NCBI RefSeq assembly: GCF_002886045.1
Contig: NZ_CP025791.1
Coordinates: 620,001 to 684,000 of the forward strand
Direction of reading: 5' to 3'
Length of the DNA stretch: 64,000 nt
Origin: Flavivirga eckloniae
GTDB taxonomy: Bacteria; Bacteroidota; Bacteroidia; Flavobacteriales; Flavobacteriaceae
The notes below the pieces were generated by a model. It worked only from the letters and a program-made list of their open reading frames with translations, made no database searches and was not told the origin of the DNA. Positions 26,092-34,229 of the stretch are shown in pieces (within the stretch, counting starts at the first letter, position 1; every line of letters starts with the position of its first letter). Made by a program: the position numbers and the translations under genes.

Positions 26092-26222
26092 CTACAACAA
26101 AGTATCTTATAGTTCGTAGTATTTAAAAGATAGTTTAGGAAATTCTGTAGAATTTTCGAGCTCTTGTTATTTTTTGCTAACTTACCTCCTAACACTACAA
26201 ACCATATACGAACACGTTAGTT
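26092..26222 (+). repeat. attC-like imperfect palindrome 8
   Basis: A 131-bp element in the 314-bp gene-free stretch 25947-26260. The left end is CTACAAC and the right end GTTAGTT (26216-26222). The outer arms pair (complement ACTACGAACTATA against ACTACAAACCATA), and an internal stem GGAAATTC-TGTA-GAATTTTC lies in the same place as the internal stem of element 5. No other feature is seen in the stretch. Confidence 0.6.
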
Positions 26223-26260
26223 AGAAGTAAATTTAAAAAAATCCTTAAGAAAGAATAAAC

Positions 26261-27268
26261 ATGAAATTCATACTAATAAATTCAGTATTAGTAATATTCT
26301 GTCATTTAAATGTAATGGGACAAATCTATAATTATCAAGAAGATGTGAAAACCAAAAGTATTTGGGAATCAACAATTGTGAAAGCTAATTCAAGTAAGGT
26401 TTTTACTGAAATCGAAGGACCAGGAATTATTAAAAAACTTTGGTTAACTACTTTTCCTTCAAATGATAAAGAAAATATTGAACTGGCCAAAAACGTAATC
26501 ATCAACATATATTGGGAAAACAGTGAAAGCGCAGCTGTTTCAGTTCCTCTTGCAGATTTTTTCTGTCAACCTTTAAAACTTCAAGCCATAGAAAATCATT
26601 TTTTTCACTCTACAAACAATCAATTATTATTTGCTTCTACCATCCCAATGCCTTTTAGAAAAACGGCAAGGTTGGAGGTAAAGAATAGTTTAGATAAGGA
26701 GTTCGAGTTATTTTTCGGAATTGATATTGAATCCAAAGTAATTGAAAAAGATGCAATGTACTTACATACTTATTGGCAAAACTCAATTGATTTATCAGCA
26801 GATGAACCATTCTTAATACTGCCTGAGTTAAATGGCAAAGGAAGGTATTTGGGCACACATCTTTCACTATACCAGAGAAACCCCTTTAAAAATTGGCCTT
26901 GGTACACAAGACCTGTTACCATCTTTTTAGATTCTAAATCAAACAATCAAAAACCCAGTTTATATATTAAAACACTTGATGATTTTTTTGGTTCGGCTTG
27001 GTGGGACAGAGAAGATGAACATAATACATATACTTATCAATATATTGGCAGACCTTTAGTTGAAACTGATAAGCATAATAATTTGAAGATAGTTCTATAC
27101 AGATACCACATTCAAGAACCTCTATGGTTTAAAGAAAGTATCAAAATTGAAATAGGGAAAAACTGGAATTGGGGTAACCAAAAGATAGAAAGTGGTAATT
27201 GGACGACTACTTCTTTCTTATATCTTAATGAACCCTCAAATGAATTCAATCTAAAAGGAAAATATTGA
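26261..27268 (+). CDS. Secreted DUF2961 protein
   Basis: 335 residues with a signal peptide (to about 20). The DUF2961 signatures are clear: GPGIIKKLWLT near 50, IYWENSESAAVSVPLADFFCQ, and later EDEHNTYTYQYIGRPL. Some DUF2961 proteins are glycoside hydrolases acting on fructans or alpha-linked glycans, so a carbohydrate role is possible. The end looks altered: a +1 frame from about 27255 stays open for some 40 codons (ending GIAIEAIELVE), so the C-terminus may be frame-shifted or joined to a relic. Confidence 0.8.
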   Translation: MKFILINSVLVIFCHLNVMGQIYNYQEDVKTKSIWESTIVKANSSKVFTEIEGPGIIKKLWLTTFPSNDKENIELAKNVIINIYWENSESAAVSVPLADFFCQPLKLQAIENHFFHSTNNQLLFASTIPMPFRKTARLEVKNSLDKEFELFFGIDIESKVIEKDAMYLHTYWQNSIDLSADEPFLILPELNGKGRYLGTHLSLYQRNPFKNWPWYTRPVTIFLDSKSNNQKPSLYIKTLDDFFGSAWWDREDEHNTYTYQYIGRPLVETDKHNNLKIVLYRYHIQEPLWFKESIKIEIGKNWNWGNQKIESGNWTTTSFLYLNEPSNEFNLKGKY

Positions 27269-27432
27269 TTTACAAAACTCAACATTTCCTTTATCTGTTC
27301 AACTGAATTGGTCTGATGAATCTGAATATTGTGGTAAAGGAATTGCTATTGAAGCAATTGAATTGGTTGAATAAAAAACAACTACTGCCAATATCGTGTC
27401 CTATAATTAATACGGACCTTAAACAAAGTCTA

Positions 27433-27523
27433 CCAAATTTACAATTTGACATTTAAAAGAAAAATAACCGTAAAATTGTAAATTTGGCTAAATGCTAAAC
27501 CATGCCCCTTAACGAACATTTGA
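27433..27523. repeat. Inverted repeat and solo IS-end-like sequence
   Basis: CCAAATTTACAATTT (27433-27447) and its exact complement (27473-27487) form a 15-bp stem. Directly after, 27497-27519 resembles the right end of the two IS copies (TAAACCATG(C/T)C(C/T)CTTAACGAAC, about 20 of 22 bases). There is no matching left end, so it may be the remnant of a related element or a shared cassette-border sequence. Confidence 0.45.
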
Positions 27524-27534
27524 GTAATACGAAA

Positions 27535-27873
27535 ATGAATATCAACCTAAATAATAAAAAATTCAAATCTGAATTCAATTCTAAAAATGGGGAGGTTTCA
27601 GACCAAACCATATTTTCTTATAATCAAAAAGATAATATCATTTGGGCAGAATATAGTGGTGGGCAAATTGTAAAAGGTAATATTATTGGAAAAGTTATTG
27701 ATAACCATATAGAATTTGTATACCAGCATATAAACAAAGAAAATGAACTAATGACTGGAAACTGCAAATCATACCCTGAAAAAACTGAAAATGGAAAAAT
27801 CAGATTAAAAGAAATATGGCAATGGACCTGCAAAGACAATAGTTCTGGTAACTCAACATTAATTGAGATTTAA
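27535..27873 (+). CDS. Small 'N-acetylglutamate synthase'-labelled protein family member
   Basis: 112 residues from ATG 27535. The pattern ENGEVSDQTIFSYNQKDNIIWAEYSGGQIVKGNIIGKV ... NGKIRLKEIWQWT belongs to a small Bacteroidota family often labelled n-acetylglutamate synthase. It has no acetyltransferase fold and the label is unsupported. It is a small beta-rich, probably cytoplasmic protein of unknown role, next to the solo IS-like end. Confidence 0.7.
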   Translation: MNINLNNKKFKSEFNSKNGEVSDQTIFSYNQKDNIIWAEYSGGQIVKGNIIGKVIDNHIEFVYQHINKENELMTGNCKSYPEKTENGKIRLKEIWQWTCKDNSSGNSTLIEI

Positions 27874-27995
27874 GATGAATGTCCTAATTATTTATTGTCA
27901 CCCAACTTATGAATTATTGATAGTAAACTTTGGATTTGATTCATTAAATTAGCGTAGCTTTTTACTTATTTTTATTTAAACCCAAATCCATAGCA

Positions 27996-29504
27996 ATGAA
28001 ATACTTTTGTCATACATTTTTTCTACTAATTATCTTAGGGTTTATAAGTTGCAAAAATCCATCTCAAAAAAAAACTGAAATAACAGAGAACGCTACTCCA
28101 GAATCCCTTGGTATCTCTTCTCAGGCAATTCTTGATTTTATTAACGCTGCCGAAAAAGAACTTCCTAATAGCCTGCATAGTTTTTACATGCTACGTCATG
28201 GCAAGGAAGTAGCGAGCGGATGGTGGGATCCGTATGAACAAGAAGCCCCCCATTCTTTATATTCCTTAAGCAAGAGCTTTACTTCTACCGCCATTGGAAT
28301 AGCACAAGAAGAAGGATTACTTTCTATTAACGATTCTGTTATTAGCTTTTTTCCAGAAGAAACTCCCGATAGTATTTCGCCAAATTTAAAAGCCATGCGC
28401 ATTCGGGATTTACTAAAAATGAACAGTGGTCATAACCTAGAACCTTGGGCTGCCACTACACAAAATAAAGAAAGCTGGGTAAAAGGATTCCTTTCTGCCA
28501 AAGTAGAACACAAACCAGGTACTCACTTTGTTTACAACAGCATGGCTACATTTATGCTATCTGCAATCATCACGAAAGTAACTGGAGAGCGACTAAGAGA
28601 TTATTTAATGCCAAGACTCTTTGATCCATTGAAGATCGAAAACCCAACGTGGGATCAAAATGTAAACGGTATCGACTTTGGTGGATGGGGATTACATCTA
28701 CGTACAGAAGATATTGCTAAGTTCGGGCAACTATACCTTCAAAAAGGCAAATGGAATGATGTACAACTTGTTCCAGAAGCCTGGGTAGAAGAAGCCACGT
28801 CCTTTCAAACCTCTAATGGTAGCGATCCTAACAGTGACTGGGAACAAGGCTACGGCTATCAGTTCTGGATGTGTCGCCACGGATTTTATCGCGGAGATGG
28901 TGCTTTTGGGCAATTCTGCATTGTTATGCCAGAGCAGGACGCCGTTTTAGCAATGACTTCTGGCACCCAAAATATGAAGAAGATTATGAACCTCGCTTGG
29001 GACCATCTTTTACCTGCTTTTAAGAATGAACCTTTAAAACAGAACGACTCTTTATTGCAAATTTTACGGGAGAAAACAGCTAATCTGAAACTCTCTCCTG
29101 TAGAAGGAGAAAAAACCTCGTCCAAAGCGGAAGAGATTTCCGGAGAAACTTACACTTTAGATAACAATAACTGGGGCTTACAAAACATTACGTTTAATAT
29201 GACCGGTGACGAAAAATCTATAGTATTTAAAAGTGCAGATAGTACATATACCCTACCCATAGGTTTTGGTGAATATCAAGAAGGTTATTACAAATTCTCC
29301 GAGATAGGTAAACAGTCAGTAGCTACCTCGGCAGCATGGATAACTAAAGACACGCTGCAACTCATGATGTATATTGATGAAACACCGCACGCCTATACTG
29401 CTAAGGTTTCATTTGGTGAAAATAAAATGACCATGGAACGGGAACTAAATGTGTTTTTTGGGGAGACCAAACAGAAGCCACTCGAGGGAAAAACTATGAA
29501 ATAA
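27996..29504 (+). CDS. Lipoprotein serine hydrolase, class C beta-lactamase-like
   Basis: 502 residues. The signal ends LGFISCK, a lipobox with Cys19. The catalytic SxxK is SLSK (S90-K93), YNS at Y180-S182 is the second motif, and DGAFGQFCIV replaces the third. The last about 140 residues form an extra beta domain (from about 365). It belongs to the penicillin-binding-protein-like esterase group, and is longer than and not closely similar to the hydrolase at 14885. No antibiotic role can be inferred. Confidence 0.87.
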   Translation: MKYFCHTFFLLIILGFISCKNPSQKKTEITENATPESLGISSQAILDFINAAEKELPNSLHSFYMLRHGKEVASGWWDPYEQEAPHSLYSLSKSFTSTAIGIAQEEGLLSINDSVISFFPEETPDSISPNLKAMRIRDLLKMNSGHNLEPWAATTQNKESWVKGFLSAKVEHKPGTHFVYNSMATFMLSAIITKVTGERLRDYLMPRLFDPLKIENPTWDQNVNGIDFGGWGLHLRTEDIAKFGQLYLQKGKWNDVQLVPEAWVEEATSFQTSNGSDPNSDWEQGYGYQFWMCRHGFYRGDGAFGQFCIVMPEQDAVLAMTSGTQNMKKIMNLAWDHLLPAFKNEPLKQNDSLLQILREKTANLKLSPVEGEKTSSKAEEISGETYTLDNNNWGLQNITFNMTGDEKSIVFKSADSTYTLPIGFGEYQEGYYKFSEIGKQSVATSAAWITKDTLQLMMYIDETPHAYTAKVSFGENKMTMERELNVFFGETKQKPLEGKTMK

Positions 29505-29550
29505 AGTATTTTGACAAAAATGAAAACTATATAATAAGAACTTTTTATTT

Positions 29551-29931
29551 ATGATAAAAAAAATTGAACACGTAAACATTACCGTATCTAATATTGAGGA
29601 AAGTTGTGATTTCTATTTTAAACTGTTTGGTTTTGAGAAAAAATGGGAAGGAACTGCAGTTGCAGAAATAGGTAAAGTTAGAGCTTGCCATGTTGGCCTT
29701 GGTGATATTTATCTATCATTTTTCGAAGCTGAAAAAACTGGAAAATACAAGCCAAATTATGGTATAAATGGAGTTAATCATTTTGCATTTGTAGTCGACA
29801 ACTTATCCGAATATAGAAAAAAGCTTAATAAGCTAAATATAAACATTCATATAGATGAAGATTATGATCCAGGTCTTCGAATTTATTTTTACGATCCAAA
29901 TGGTGTAGAAATAGAATTAGTAGAATACTAA
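29551..29931 (+). CDS. VOC-family (glyoxalase/dioxygenase-like) protein
   Basis: 126 residues, one VOC domain of two beta-alpha-beta-beta-beta halves: IEHVNITVSNIEESCDFYFKLFGF and GVNHFAFVVDNLSEYRKKL ... IYFYDPNGVEIELVEY. Metal ligands likely include H8, H73 or its neighbour, and the glutamate near the end. The substrate is not evident. It lies 46 bp behind the lipoprotein hydrolase and may be expressed with it; it is the last gene of the accessory block. Confidence 0.85.
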   Translation: MIKKIEHVNITVSNIEESCDFYFKLFGFEKKWEGTAVAEIGKVRACHVGLGDIYLSFFEAEKTGKYKPNYGINGVNHFAFVVDNLSEYRKKLNKLNINIHIDEDYDPGLRIYFYDPNGVEIELVEY

Positions 29932-30043
29932 CAAATAAATAGATTAAAACGAAACTTGTTATATAAAGTTTTTCACCCCTGAATTGTACCAAGAAATTTA
30001 TCAGGCTAGCTATACAAAACTCAAATTAAAACAGTACTTTAAC

Positions 30044-30697
30044 TTAAACCAACTGATATTCCTTAGCTTTATTACTAAGTTCCATAATATTCTTAACCTC
30101 TAGTTTTTTCATTAAGTTAAAACGATGTACTTCGGCTGTTCTTCGACTAATCTGAAGCTCGTCGGCTATATCTTTATTGTTTTTAAGCTGTAAAACTAAA
30201 CTCAGTATTTGCTTTTCTCTTTTGGTAAGATTAAATGGATCTTTTGCAGATTCTTTCTTTGACTTGGTGCTGGCATTTCCATTCACAAAATTGTTCATGA
30301 TAATAGCAGACACATCCCCTGTAAAATATTTACCCCCAGAAGCTACTTTTGTAATCGCTTTTAAAAACTCTTCTTTACTGGCTCCTTTTAGCAAATAACC
30401 ATCAGCTCCAGCCTGAATCGCTTTAACTACGTATTCTTCCGAATCGTGCATGGATAAGACCAACGTTTTTACATTTTTATGTTTTTTCGCTACCTCTGTA
30501 ACCACTTCAATGCCATTAAGTTCTGGCATTCTTATATCCACAATTAACAAATCCGGATTGGTTCGTGTTAAAACTTCCAATGCCTCCTTACCATCTGATG
30601 CTTCATCTATAACCTCAACGCCTTGCTCATCTTCTAAAAGCGCTTTAATACCATTCCTCACCAATTCATGGTCATCTGCCAAAACTACATTAATCAT
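30044..30697 (-). CDS. narL: NarL/FixJ-family response regulator
   Basis: 217 residues. Receiver domain with D8-D9, D54 (LIVDIRMPELNGI), T/S and K positions; C-terminal LuxR HTH (LTKREKQILSLVLQLKNNKDIADELQISRRTAEVHRFNLMKKL). It is the last gene of the nirB-nirD-DUF4202-narX-ridA-narL run. With the NarX-like kinase two genes upstream it is very likely a nitrate/nitrite-responsive pair, and it is the best candidate to bind the promoter sequence shared by narK and nirB. The symbol is by analogy. Confidence 0.88.
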   Translation of the reverse strand: MINVVLADDHELVRNGIKALLEDEQGVEVIDEASDGKEALEVLTRTNPDLLIVDIRMPELNGIEVVTEVAKKHKNVKTLVLSMHDSEEYVVKAIQAGADGYLLKGASKEEFLKAITKVASGGKYFTGDVSAIIMNNFVNGNASTKSKKESAKDPFNLTKREKQILSLVLQLKNNKDIADELQISRRTAEVHRFNLMKKLEVKNIMELSNKAKEYQLV

Positions 30698-30745
30698 ATC
30701 TGTAAACTTGATTTATAACTACAAAAATAACAATTTTAAGTAATA

Positions 30746-31135
30746 CTACGTATTTTTAGATTTTAAAGCCGTCACTTGAATTTCTATTTTCATTTTGTCA
30801 TCGGCAAGTGCTGCCGAAAACATAGTGGCAGCCGGTCTAATCTCACCAAAATATTTCTTTAATACCGGCCAACAATTTTCAAACTCATTAGCGTCTGGTA
30901 AAATGTAAGTTACACGTACCACATCCGATAAACTGGCGCCTGCTTGTTCTAAAGTATGCTTTATATTAATTAGACATTGCTCTGTTTGCTCTGTAATTGC
31001 GTCGCTTATTGTCATGGTACTATAATCGTAACCTGTAGTTCCAGAAACGAATACCCAATTATCTTGCACAACTGCTCTGGAATATCCTATGTTGGCTTCG
31101 AAAGTAGATCCTGAACTTATTAGTTTTCTTTTCAT
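30746..31135 (-). CDS. RidA-family deaminase
   Basis: 129 residues matching RidA/YjgF: SRAVVQDNWVFVSGTTGYD near the N-terminus, the central NIKHTLEQAGASLSDVVRVTYILPD, and the active-site region FGEIRPAATMFSAALADDKMKIEIQVTALK with the conserved Arg. RidA hydrolyses reactive enamine/imine intermediates. It sits between narX (157 bp) and narL (48 bp), an unusual place, perhaps linked to amino-group chemistry under nitrate growth. Confidence 0.9.
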   Translation of the reverse strand: MKRKLISSGSTFEANIGYSRAVVQDNWVFVSGTTGYDYSTMTISDAITEQTEQCLINIKHTLEQAGASLSDVVRVTYILPDANEFENCWPVLKKYFGEIRPAATMFSAALADDKMKIEIQVTALKSKNT

Positions 31136-31171
31136 ATTTAAAATTTAGTTCTTAGTCCTTAAAGGTTTTCC

Positions 31172-31204
31172 AGACCTGTCAGGTTTTTATAACCTGACAG
31201 GTCT
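31172..31204. terminator. Perfect 14-bp stem between narX and ridA
   Basis: AGACCTGTCAGGTT (31172-31185) and AACCTGACAGGTCT (31191-31204) are exact complements with a 5-nt loop. No long T-run follows on the minus strand, so it may be a partial terminator, an RNA-stability stem or a dispersed repeat (the AACCTGACAGGT word is frequent in related genomes, from general knowledge). Confidence 0.5.
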
Positions 31205-31292
31205 CATAATCATAATGTAATACCGATCGTAGTCGATATCTTCTTTATAATAAATAATGATAACTTCACGCAAGCTCTACTTTTACCAACAC

Positions 31293-33098
31293 TTACACTA
31301 GAGGAATATTCAAAGTAACCCGAGTTCCTTTACCTTTTTCTGAATTAAGGAACAATCGACCGTTAATATACTTTATACGTTCTCTCATAAAGGTCATTCC
31401 CATACCGCCTTCTCCATTTTTTACATTTTTAACCTTGCTCGGTTCGAATCCCTTACCATCATCGTCAACAACAATGCTAAGCATATCTTTACTATGCGAG
31501 AGCGACACTACAATATGTGTGGACTCTGCATACTTTATAGCATTGTTAATGGCTTCCTGCACGATTCTATAGACATTAATTTCTGCTAGCGAATCCAATC
31601 TATCCACAAAATCCGTTTTATTATAAAATACAATATCTTTCCCTGTGAGTTTAGAGAGCTCTTGTGTAAGTTTAGTAATCGCAGGCACAATACCATAATC
31701 AGCCAATTCGGGAGGTGTTAAATTAAATGTTGCCGTTCTTACTCCTTTTATAATATTAGATGTTAGTTCTTTTAAATGTTCAATTTTTACGGCAGTTTTA
31801 TCAATATCCTTAATATCAATACTTTCAAGATTATATTTTAGCCCGGTAAGCATTTGTCCGATACCGTCATGCACATCTTTAGCTATCCTGTTTTGTTCCT
31901 TTTCCTGATTTTCTATAATCTTACTGGAAATGGTTTTTTGCTGGTTCATTTTCTCCTCAAAACTAGCTTTTGTTAACCGTTCTATTTCTATTTGTCCAGC
32001 TTTTTTAGAACTGATGTCTGATGCTATAATTAATAATTCCGATTTTTCATCAATCGGACTAAAAGGAATGATAGACATTTCCAACCAAACCTCTACATGC
32101 TCTTTTGTTGTTGCTTTTACCTCACCTTGCCAACCCGTTTTTTTATGATTAGAAACAATATCGTCTATAATGGTTTGCTCATTTTCATGTATGGATAGCA
32201 CTCTAGAGAAAAGCGCATTGGTATTAAACTTACTAAACTTAAACAAACGAGAAAACTTGTTTCCCATGTGCTTAACAACCCCATTGGGGGCAATTCGAGC
32301 AAACAATAATGTTTCGTCAATGGCATGACTTAGAGCTCGCAACTCCTTAATCGATTTTTCTTTTGCTTCACTTAAAACATCAGCATCAAAAGCCATTTTT
32401 TTAGCTTTTTTCTCAGCTTCTAATAATTCAGAAAGACTATTCTTAACGGTTTTTGCTGTTGGCCAGAATATAAAAAGGAATTCTGCCAATAAAAGTAGTA
32501 AGGTAATGGTCATTAAAACCATTTCTAATTTACGTAACCAACCTACTCTTTCCTCGGCTTCTAGATCAAACTGATTTACTATTTGATCCATTTGCTGTAA
32601 AAACACGCCTTCGTTTTGCCGAATCGTTTTTATCTCTTCTGTAAATTCTGAAATCGAATCTGCTTCAATGCTATCTATAATTGAAGAGGATGCCCCTTTC
32701 ATAGCATTGAAAGACAAATCAATGTCTTTAAACATCATAGAGATAGCATCACTATTGTTTCCTGGCAACCCAAGGCTATCATTTCCTTCTTGAAGTGCAT
32801 GATGGGACAGGTCCCAAAGGTTGAGCGTTTTTTTCAGTTCATTTTTTAACTCAACACGCTTATCTTTACCGGTTTCTATAGAAATTGAAAAAACTTCTTT
32901 TGTCAATTTCTGACTCAACATACGTTGTCTCCCGGCAATATTTATAACCGTAGAATCGCTTTGTTGAACGTTTAAATGTTTCCTAATAAGAATTTGGCTA
33001 ATAATAACCGAAAGCGCAATAGCACTTAATGCAATGATGTACAAACGGCTTAGCTTATCAAACGTACGTTGATCTAATGAATTACCGTTTTTAGTCAT
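31293..33098 (-). CDS. narX: NarX-like membrane sensor histidine kinase
   Basis: 601 residues. A membrane helix at about 19-38 is followed by a periplasmic PilJ/NIT-type four-helix domain with the signature INIAGRQRMLSQKLTKEVF (about 52-70), which is the nitrate-binding P-box region in NarX relatives. A second helix lies at about 192-212, then a coiled coil, a PAS-like domain (about 255-370), the HisKA_3 box with H410 (KDVHDGIGQML) and a HATPase domain (NAIKYA, DDGKGF, GGMGMTFMRERI). It should phosphorylate the NarL-like regulator two genes downstream. Confidence 0.88.
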   Translation of the reverse strand: MTKNGNSLDQRTFDKLSRLYIIALSAIALSVIISQILIRKHLNVQQSDSTVINIAGRQRMLSQKLTKEVFSISIETGKDKRVELKNELKKTLNLWDLSHHALQEGNDSLGLPGNNSDAISMMFKDIDLSFNAMKGASSSIIDSIEADSISEFTEEIKTIRQNEGVFLQQMDQIVNQFDLEAEERVGWLRKLEMVLMTITLLLLLAEFLFIFWPTAKTVKNSLSELLEAEKKAKKMAFDADVLSEAKEKSIKELRALSHAIDETLLFARIAPNGVVKHMGNKFSRLFKFSKFNTNALFSRVLSIHENEQTIIDDIVSNHKKTGWQGEVKATTKEHVEVWLEMSIIPFSPIDEKSELLIIASDISSKKAGQIEIERLTKASFEEKMNQQKTISSKIIENQEKEQNRIAKDVHDGIGQMLTGLKYNLESIDIKDIDKTAVKIEHLKELTSNIIKGVRTATFNLTPPELADYGIVPAITKLTQELSKLTGKDIVFYNKTDFVDRLDSLAEINVYRIVQEAINNAIKYAESTHIVVSLSHSKDMLSIVVDDDGKGFEPSKVKNVKNGEGGMGMTFMRERIKYINGRLFLNSEKGKGTRVTLNIPLV

Positions 33099-33109
33099 GT
33101 CATTTCGTT

Positions 33110-33694
33110 TTAAGCAATCGCCTGCTTTATCAAAGACAAGCTTTTATCTGAAAAATTGAGCTTTAAAGCAGCTTCATGCCCTCTATCGGACATTTTTGCC
33201 CAGGTTTTTTTAAGAATATCGATCACTTTTTCGTCATCATGTTTTGCTGCAAATTCCTCGAAGTAATAGTCTAAAAACACCAGACAAACTGTATCTTCTA
33301 AAGCTTGGGATTCTTCATTTTTCTTAATGCCTTTTTTACTTATTAACAGCGTAATCCTATCGGTAAACTGTTTATCGTAACCTACTAAATTTAAAATTTC
33401 TGTAGTTAATTCGGCATGCATCTTTTTTAAGGTTTCCCGCCATTTTAAATAGCCCACACGATCCATCGGATATTCATCTCTGGCTATTTTCCATCTGCAT
33501 ATGTGTTGCGCTCTGGCAGCAATTTGTAGTGCCTTTGAAGCATTTGGCTCAAACTGTAATAACTTGCGCGTCATACGCTGCGAATACAGTAACTCCTTTG
33601 GGTAATCTACCCCACTAACACTGTAAGTATTAACATCTTCGGAGTTGGCTTTATCTATTAATGCTATGGCAGTTTCAAATCGGGTCGGTTTCAT
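33110..33694 (-). CDS. DUF4202 protein
   Basis: 194 residues. It matches DUF4202 (FETAIALIDKANSEDVN ... LLYSQRMTRKLLQFEP, ARAQHICRWKIARDEYPMDRVGYLKWRE, LEDTVCLVFLDYYFEEFA). Several His, Cys and Asp residues suggest an HD-like metal site, which is inference. It lies 12 bp after nirD and 11 bp before narX; DUF4202 genes are frequently found with nitrite reductase genes, which suggests a role in nitrate/nitrite assimilation. Confidence 0.82.
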   Translation of the reverse strand: MKPTRFETAIALIDKANSEDVNTYSVSGVDYPKELLYSQRMTRKLLQFEPNASKALQIAARAQHICRWKIARDEYPMDRVGYLKWRETLKKMHAELTTEILNLVGYDKQFTDRITLLISKKGIKKNEESQALEDTVCLVFLDYYFEEFAAKHDDEKVIDILKKTWAKMSDRGHEAALKLNFSDKSLSLIKQAIA

Positions 33695-33706
33695 AAAATG
33701 TATATA

Positions 33707-34084
33707 TTAATCTGAAAAGCCAATATACACATTTCCGGCTTCAATTTTAACGGGATAGGTCGCAATTTTTAAATCTTCTCCGGCTAGATTTGAACCATCT
33801 TCTAAAGAAAAGTTCTTTTTATGCATCGGGCAAGCTACTTTAGGAATATCGTCCTTATCACCTATCATTCCTAAGGACAATACCATTTCCATTTTATGCG
33901 GACATAAATTCTGTGTAGCATACCATTTGGAGGTTCTTGTAAAATTATAAACCGCTATCTGTTTCGTTTTATATTTAATACAAGCGCCACTATTTTCTGG
34001 AAAATCGGAAACTTCTCCAACATGAAACCATTCTTTTACATTAGCTTCTGTTACTGTTTCGTACTGATCAAGTATATTTTGCAT
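33707..34084 (-). CDS. nirD: Assimilatory nitrite reductase small subunit (Rieske-type)
   Basis: 125 residues, one Rieske-like domain. Ligand-type residues are visible (CPH and CPMHKKNF), so unlike many NirD proteins it keeps at least CxH and CxxH-like motifs and may hold a [2Fe-2S] cluster. It partners NirB in NADH-dependent reduction of nitrite to ammonium. It is separated from nirB by 144 bp that contain a large inverted repeat. Confidence 0.9.
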   Translation of the reverse strand: MQNILDQYETVTEANVKEWFHVGEVSDFPENSGACIKYKTKQIAVYNFTRTSKWYATQNLCPHKMEMVLSLGMIGDKDDIPKVACPMHKKNFSLEDGSNLAGEDLKIATYPVKIEAGNVYIGFSD

Positions 34085-34139
34085 CTTTATAGTATGTTAT
34101 ATTATTTTTTGATTTCACCTACAAACTTGTATATGTTTA

Positions 34140-34229
34140 ATTGTTTAGGATTTAATGCGTTTAATCGTTAGTTTCTTCATTGACACAATTCAACAATTCA
34201 ACATTTAAACGCATTAAATCCTAAACAAT
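34140..34229. repeat. 25-bp perfect inverted repeat between nirB and nirD
   Basis: 34140-34164 and 34205-34229 are exact complements (core AGGATTTAATGCGTTTAA) separated by 40 nt. The right arm touches the nirB stop codon. In the nirBD transcript it would fold to a very stable stem, suited to setting the NirB:NirD ratio or protecting the nirB message. It may also be an inserted repeat unit. Confidence 0.7.

Noticed and set aside
27255-27373. The +1-frame extension behind the DUF2961 gene as a separate gene
   Set aside because: It has no start codon and about 40 codons; it is better read as a frame-shifted tail or relic.
27535-27873. N-acetylglutamate synthase function
   Set aside because: The label exists for relatives, but the 112-residue protein has no acetyltransferase motifs.
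14885-29504. Serine hydrolases as antibiotic-resistance beta-lactamases
   Set aside because: They have SxxK and a tyrosine motif but lack a clear KTG box and belong to the broad beta-lactamase-related esterase group.
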